NCBI GenBank assembly: GCA_016934605.1 | Contig: JAFGSO010000191.1 | Span: forward strand, 1-10,056 | Direction: 5' to 3' | Source of the DNA: Calditrichota bacterium | GTDB taxonomy: Bacteria; Calditrichota; Calditrichia; RBG-13-44-9 | DNA: 10,056 nt | Part shown: one piece after another, positions 7,514 to 10,056 of the stretch | How positions within the stretch are numbered: the stretch's first letter is position 1 | Layout of the letters: every line of letters begins with the position of its first letter | The notes under the pieces: model-generated | What the model saw: the letters and a program-made list of their open reading frames with translations, nothing else | The model's database searches: none | Told to the model about the DNA's origin: nothing | Made by a program: the position numbers and the translations under genes

Positions 7514-8257
7514 TCAGGATCTAAAATCAGCCGCATCCAGTTTATCTTTCAGGCTGTTTAGCGATTGAAGCAGTTGCCGGCGCATTTCGACGGTAAATGG
7601 ATTATATCGGTGCATATCTTCAAAGAGTTCCCAGGTATCCCGGTTAATTTTTTCTGTCAGATGAATCAGATTCTGATAGTCGCGCGTGGCAATTGCTGCA
7701 TCAGGAAGCGGAAGCTGCTTCAATGCTCTCCCCAGAAAATGGGTTAGACCGAGAGTCCAGGCGATTAACCTGTCATGATCTTCCGGCTCCATCTCTATCA
7801 GCCTTATTCCCAACCCTTCCCAGAAGTCCCGAAACAGTTTCATATTTTTTAAAGAGATTCGTTGAGGGCTGATGATCATCAGATGACCCTCCATTGTTTT
7901 TTGTACCGAATCAGGGCCGAACAGCGGGTGAGTCCCGATAATCTGAATATCTGACGGTAATCTGTTCTGAAGGACCTTAAGGGGATACTGCTTTACAGCG
8001 CATACATCCATAACAATTGTTTCCGGAGAGACCAGGTCTGAAATTTTAGCAGTAATTTCCATAATGGCAGAGACCGGTACTGCCAGGATAATTAAACTTT
8101 TCCGGCATACTTGTTCCAGTTTACAGAAGGGAATATTTTCCTGCTTTTGCTGAGTGATTTTATCCGGATCGTATATGTTAAATTCTGTGCGGTCTTTCAG
8201 CTGCTTGTACAGGAGCTTTCCGAAGCGGCCGAATCCGACGAGTCCGATGCTTTTCAT
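7514..8257 (-). CDS. tyrA: Prephenate (or arogenate) dehydrogenase, short monofunctional form
   Basis: This enzyme oxidatively decarboxylates prephenate to 4-hydroxyphenylpyruvate, or arogenate to tyrosine. The 247-residue protein has a Rossmann domain with GFGRFG at 8-13. The acidic Asp30 at the end of the second strand (FNIYD) suggests NAD+ rather than NADP+. AVPVSAIMEI follows at 59-68, then DVCAVK at 84-89 and GTHPLFGP at 108-115 with the catalytic-type His110. The helical C-terminal domain contains GLTHFLGRAL with a second conserved His173. It is short for the family and has no ACT or chorismate mutase domain, so no tyrosine-sensing module is visible. The GTHPLFGP type recalls archaeal and plant arogenate-type enzymes, so the choice of substrate is open. 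Its ATG overlaps the aroC-aroQ stop (ATGA), implying translational coupling. Confidence 0.93.
   Translation of the reverse strand: MKSIGLVGFGRFGKLLYKQLKDRTEFNIYDPDKITQQKQENIPFCKLEQVCRKSLIILAVPVSAIMEITAKISDLVSPETIVMDVCAVKQYPLKVLQNRLPSDIQIIGTHPLFGPDSVQKTMEGHLMIISPQRISLKNMKLFRDFWEGLGIRLIEMEPEDHDRLIAWTLGLTHFLGRALKQLPLPDAAIATRDYQNLIHLTEKINRDTWELFEDMHRYNPFTVEMRRQLLQSLNSLKDKLDAADFRS
8254..8257 (-). other. ATGA stop/start overlap between aroC-aroQ and tyrA
   Basis: Read on the minus strand, the four bases are ATGA: the tyrA start codon overlaps the TGA stop of the fusion gene by two bases. In the tyrA frame a TAG lies three codons upstream with no other start codon between. This arrangement usually means that ribosomes ending the first gene reinitiate on the second. 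Confidence 0.9.
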
Positions 8258-9597
8258 AACATGCTATCTTTCTGAATAGAATGTGAATGCCGTAAAATAA
8301 TGTCAAAAAGATTCGTGATCAGATCTTCAGAAAGTTCAAGTTCTTCGGCGAACCGAAGCATCTGCACTTTTTTATCTGATTCCCGCTTTTCATCGACTAT
8401 ACTCAAACCTTCCTGCTTCTTGATGGCAGCAATCTTTCTGGTCATGATCTGGCGCTGAGCCAGCAGCAGCATCAACTGGCCGTCTATGGTATCAATCTGT
8501 GAACGCACATTCTGAAGCTTAGCGCCGGATGTTATCCGCTCCTGCATCAGCAGATGGTCTGTAAGTACCAGGGCTACCATCGCTTCTGCTACGGGTACCA
8601 CTCGCGGACATATGCAGGGATCGTGGCGCCCGCCGATATCAAGTACTACTTCTTTTCCTTCATCAGTTACTGTTTTCTGCGATTTACCGATGGATGATGG
8701 TGGTTTCACCGCAATACGCATCACCAGATCTTCACCGTTGCTGATTCCTCCCAGAACGCCGCCGGCACGGTTGGTCCGGGTACTGAATTTCAAATTTTCA
8801 CGGTTATAATAGAACAGATCATTAAATTCACTTCCTTTCATGACAGCAGCATCAAAACCGTTTCCCATTTCGAAAGATTTCACGGCACCTATAGACAAGA
8901 GTGCCTTTGCCAGATCTGCTTCCAGTTTATCAAAAACCGGTTCTCCCAATCCTGCCGGACAATTTTTAACAATTATTTCTACGATACCACCCAGCGAGTC
9001 TCCCTCATCCCGGGCATTCCGTATCGCCCTGATCATTTCTTCAGCCGCTTTCGCATCGGCTGCCCGGACCGGATTTCTTTCAATCTGTTTCAGATCCGTT
9101 TCGGTTGCAATAATATCTCCGATCTGTTTCGTATGAGCAAATATTTCGATATTTTTATCTTTCAGTAATTGTCTGGCAACGGCCCCTGCGGCTACCCGGG
9201 TTGCTGTTTCCCTTCCGCTGGCGCGGCCTCCTCCACGAAAGTCGAATACGCCGTATTTTTTCAAAAAAGTAAAACTGGCATGACCCGGCCTGAGTATGTG
9301 TTGCAAATGGCTGTAATCCCGGGATCGCTGATCCTGATTTCGGATCAGGATACAGAGAGGTGTACCGGTGGTTCTTCCCTCAAAGATACCACTGATAATT
9401 TCAGCCCGGTCCTCCTCTTTTCGGGTAGTCACAATATCGCTCTGCCCCGGACGTCGCCTGTTTAGCTGCTCCTGAACAAACTCGGCGTCGATTTCCAATC
9501 CCGGCCTGATGCCATCGATAACCAGCCCGATATAGGGTCCGTGACTTTCACCAAAAGTCATGACCCGGAATGCTGATCCGAATAAATTACCGCTCAT
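8254..9597 (-). CDS. aroC: Chorismate synthase-chorismate mutase fusion (AroC-AroQ)
   Basis: This is a predicted bifunctional 447-residue protein. Residues 1 to about 355 are a complete chorismate synthase, which needs reduced FMN and makes chorismate from EPSP. They include GESHG (16-20, His19), RPGHAS (103-108, His106), the GGGRASGRETATR signature (122-134) and RHDPCICPRVVPVAEAM (324-340). Ordinary chorismate synthases of this class end soon after the equivalent of TDHLLMQ (346-352). Here the frame continues directly into an AroQ-class chorismate mutase at about 361-443, which would turn the product chorismate into prephenate. There is almost no linker. The ATG has GGAG 6-8 nt upstream (9603-9606). 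The gene lies 38 nt after aroA and overlaps tyrA by 4 nt. The synthase assignment is certain, the mutase assignment strong; coupling or channelling between the two is inference. Confidence 0.95.
   Translation of the reverse strand: MSGNLFGSAFRVMTFGESHGPYIGLVIDGIRPGLEIDAEFVQEQLNRRRPGQSDIVTTRKEEDRAEIISGIFEGRTTGTPLCILIRNQDQRSRDYSHLQHILRPGHASFTFLKKYGVFDFRGGGRASGRETATRVAAGAVARQLLKDKNIEIFAHTKQIGDIIATETDLKQIERNPVRAADAKAAEEMIRAIRNARDEGDSLGGIVEIIVKNCPAGLGEPVFDKLEADLAKALLSIGAVKSFEMGNGFDAAVMKGSEFNDLFYYNRENLKFSTRTNRAGGVLGGISNGEDLVMRIAVKPPSSIGKSQKTVTDEGKEVVLDIGGRHDPCICPRVVPVAEAMVALVLTDHLLMQERITSGAKLQNVRSQIDTIDGQLMLLLAQRQIMTRKIAAIKKQEGLSIVDEKRESDKKVQMLRFAEELELSEDLITNLFDIILRHSHSIQKDSML
8269..8517 (-). other. 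AroQ-class chorismate mutase domain fused to AroC C-terminus
   Basis: This covers residues 361-443 of the fusion. Hand alignment without gaps to the mutase domain of the E. coli P-protein places all eight known active-site residues: Arg365 (Arg11), Arg382 (Arg28), Lys393 (Lys39), Asp402 (Asp48), Arg405 (Arg51), Glu406 (Glu52), Ser438 (Ser84) and Gln442 (Gln88). The length matches the three-helix AroQ fold, which works as an intertwined dimer. The complete residue set argues for an active enzyme rather than a decayed or purely regulatory domain. Residue numbers for E. coli are from memory of the family. Confidence 0.9.
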
Positions 9598-9635
9598 TCT
9601 ATCTCCGTATTTTTTACCAATTCTGGATTACTATT

Positions 9636-10056
9636 TTATAGTGCCGGTTCCCGAAGACGGTCTAAACCGGACCAGAATTCGGGAAAAGATTTTACCACAC
9701 ATCCGGGATTTTCAATATAAACTTCCGGTATTCTTAAACCGACCAGCGCAAAACTCATGGCCATTCTGTGATCGTTAAAGGTAGGCAGGCAGGTACCTTT
9801 CAAAGGAGCCGGAACAATGGACAGATTCGTGCCTTCGATTCTGGCTATACCACCGAGCCGCTCAATATTTTCTACTAATGCTTGCAGGCGGTCGGTCTCT
9901 TTATAACGAAGATGTTCCACTTCCCTCAGTCGGGAAGGCCCCTCTGCAAACAATGCCATAACCGCCGCTGATGGAACGATATCCGGGACGTCTTTCATAT
10001 CAGTGTCTATCCCGTTAAGACGTCTGGCTGAAATGCGCACAGCGGAATTCTGCCAG
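9636..10056 (-). CDS. aroA: 5-enolpyruvylshikimate-3-phosphate synthase, C-terminal part (5' end outside window)
   Basis: This enzyme joins phosphoenolpyruvate to shikimate-3-phosphate to give EPSP, the substrate of the next gene's product. The last roughly 140 residues are visible, and the frame stays open to the right edge. The conserved C-terminal landmarks are in order: DVPDIVPSAAVMALFAEG with the catalytic Asp (near 9950-9996), RYKETDR with the Lys-Glu pair (near 9888-9908), TFNDHRMAMSFAL (near 9745-9780) and VKSFPEFW close to the end. The stop is TAA at 9636-9638. The GTG at 10038-10040 is an internal codon, not the start. It is the first visible gene of the leftward operon, but others may precede it outside the window. 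Confidence 0.95.
   Translation of the reverse strand, partial: WQNSAVRISARRLNGIDTDMKDVPDIVPSAAVMALFAEGPSRLREVEHLRYKETDRLQALVENIERLGGIARIEGTNLSIVPAPLKGTCLPTFNDHRMAMSFALVGLRIPEVYIENPGCVVKSFPEFWSGLDRLREPAL

Noticed and set aside
8500..8560. AroC-AroQ join as a sequencing or assembly artefact
   Set aside because: The frame is continuous with no odd homopolymer at the junction, both domains are complete, and the downstream ATGA coupling to tyrA fits one gene; comparison with relatives would settle it.
8840..9465. Two 98-residue open frames on the + strand opposite aroC-aroQ
   Set aside because: They are antisense to a strongly conserved gene, have Ser/Pro/Ala-rich low-complexity content and lack a ribosome site or recognisable domain.

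Overview
The window looks like chromosomal DNA from a Gram-negative bacterium of the Fibrobacterota-Chlorobiota-Bacteroidota (FCB) superphylum, perhaps Neomarinimicrobiota or Calditrichota. The evidence is a secreted protein with a FlgD-like C-terminal Ig domain, a PorV/PorQ-family barrel, a helix-hairpin-helix plus beta-barrel protein, and a prephenate dehydratase with a Bacteroidota-like ACT motif. Placement below superphylum is a guess from the sequence alone.

The left two thirds (3-6483, + strand) is a tight four-gene cell-envelope cluster with gaps of 44, 25 and 22 nt. In order it encodes: the 3' part of a secreted multi-domain protein with OB-like modules and a FlgD-like C-terminal domain; a PorV/PorQ-family outer-membrane protein; an 839-residue protein with two N-terminal helix-hairpin-helix units followed by a predicted outer-membrane barrel; and a FadL/OmpP1-like outer-membrane protein. 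The last three have signal peptides, and all three end in Phe, as outer-membrane barrels usually do.

The right third (6584-10056, - strand) is an aromatic amino-acid operon transcribed leftward: aroA (3' part only), a chorismate synthase fused to a chorismate mutase (aroC-aroQ), tyrA and pheA. Together they catalyse consecutive steps from shikimate-3-phosphate to the immediate keto-acid precursors of Tyr and Phe; aminotransferases are not in the window. The mutase step is carried on the C-terminus of chorismate synthase, while TyrA and PheA have no mutase domain. All eight residues expected in an AroQ active site are present. This fusion is the most notable item in the window.

The two operons converge on a 100-nt spacer (6484-6583) in which I see no convincing terminator. 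No RNA gene, mobile element, CRISPR array or long non-coding stretch was seen.
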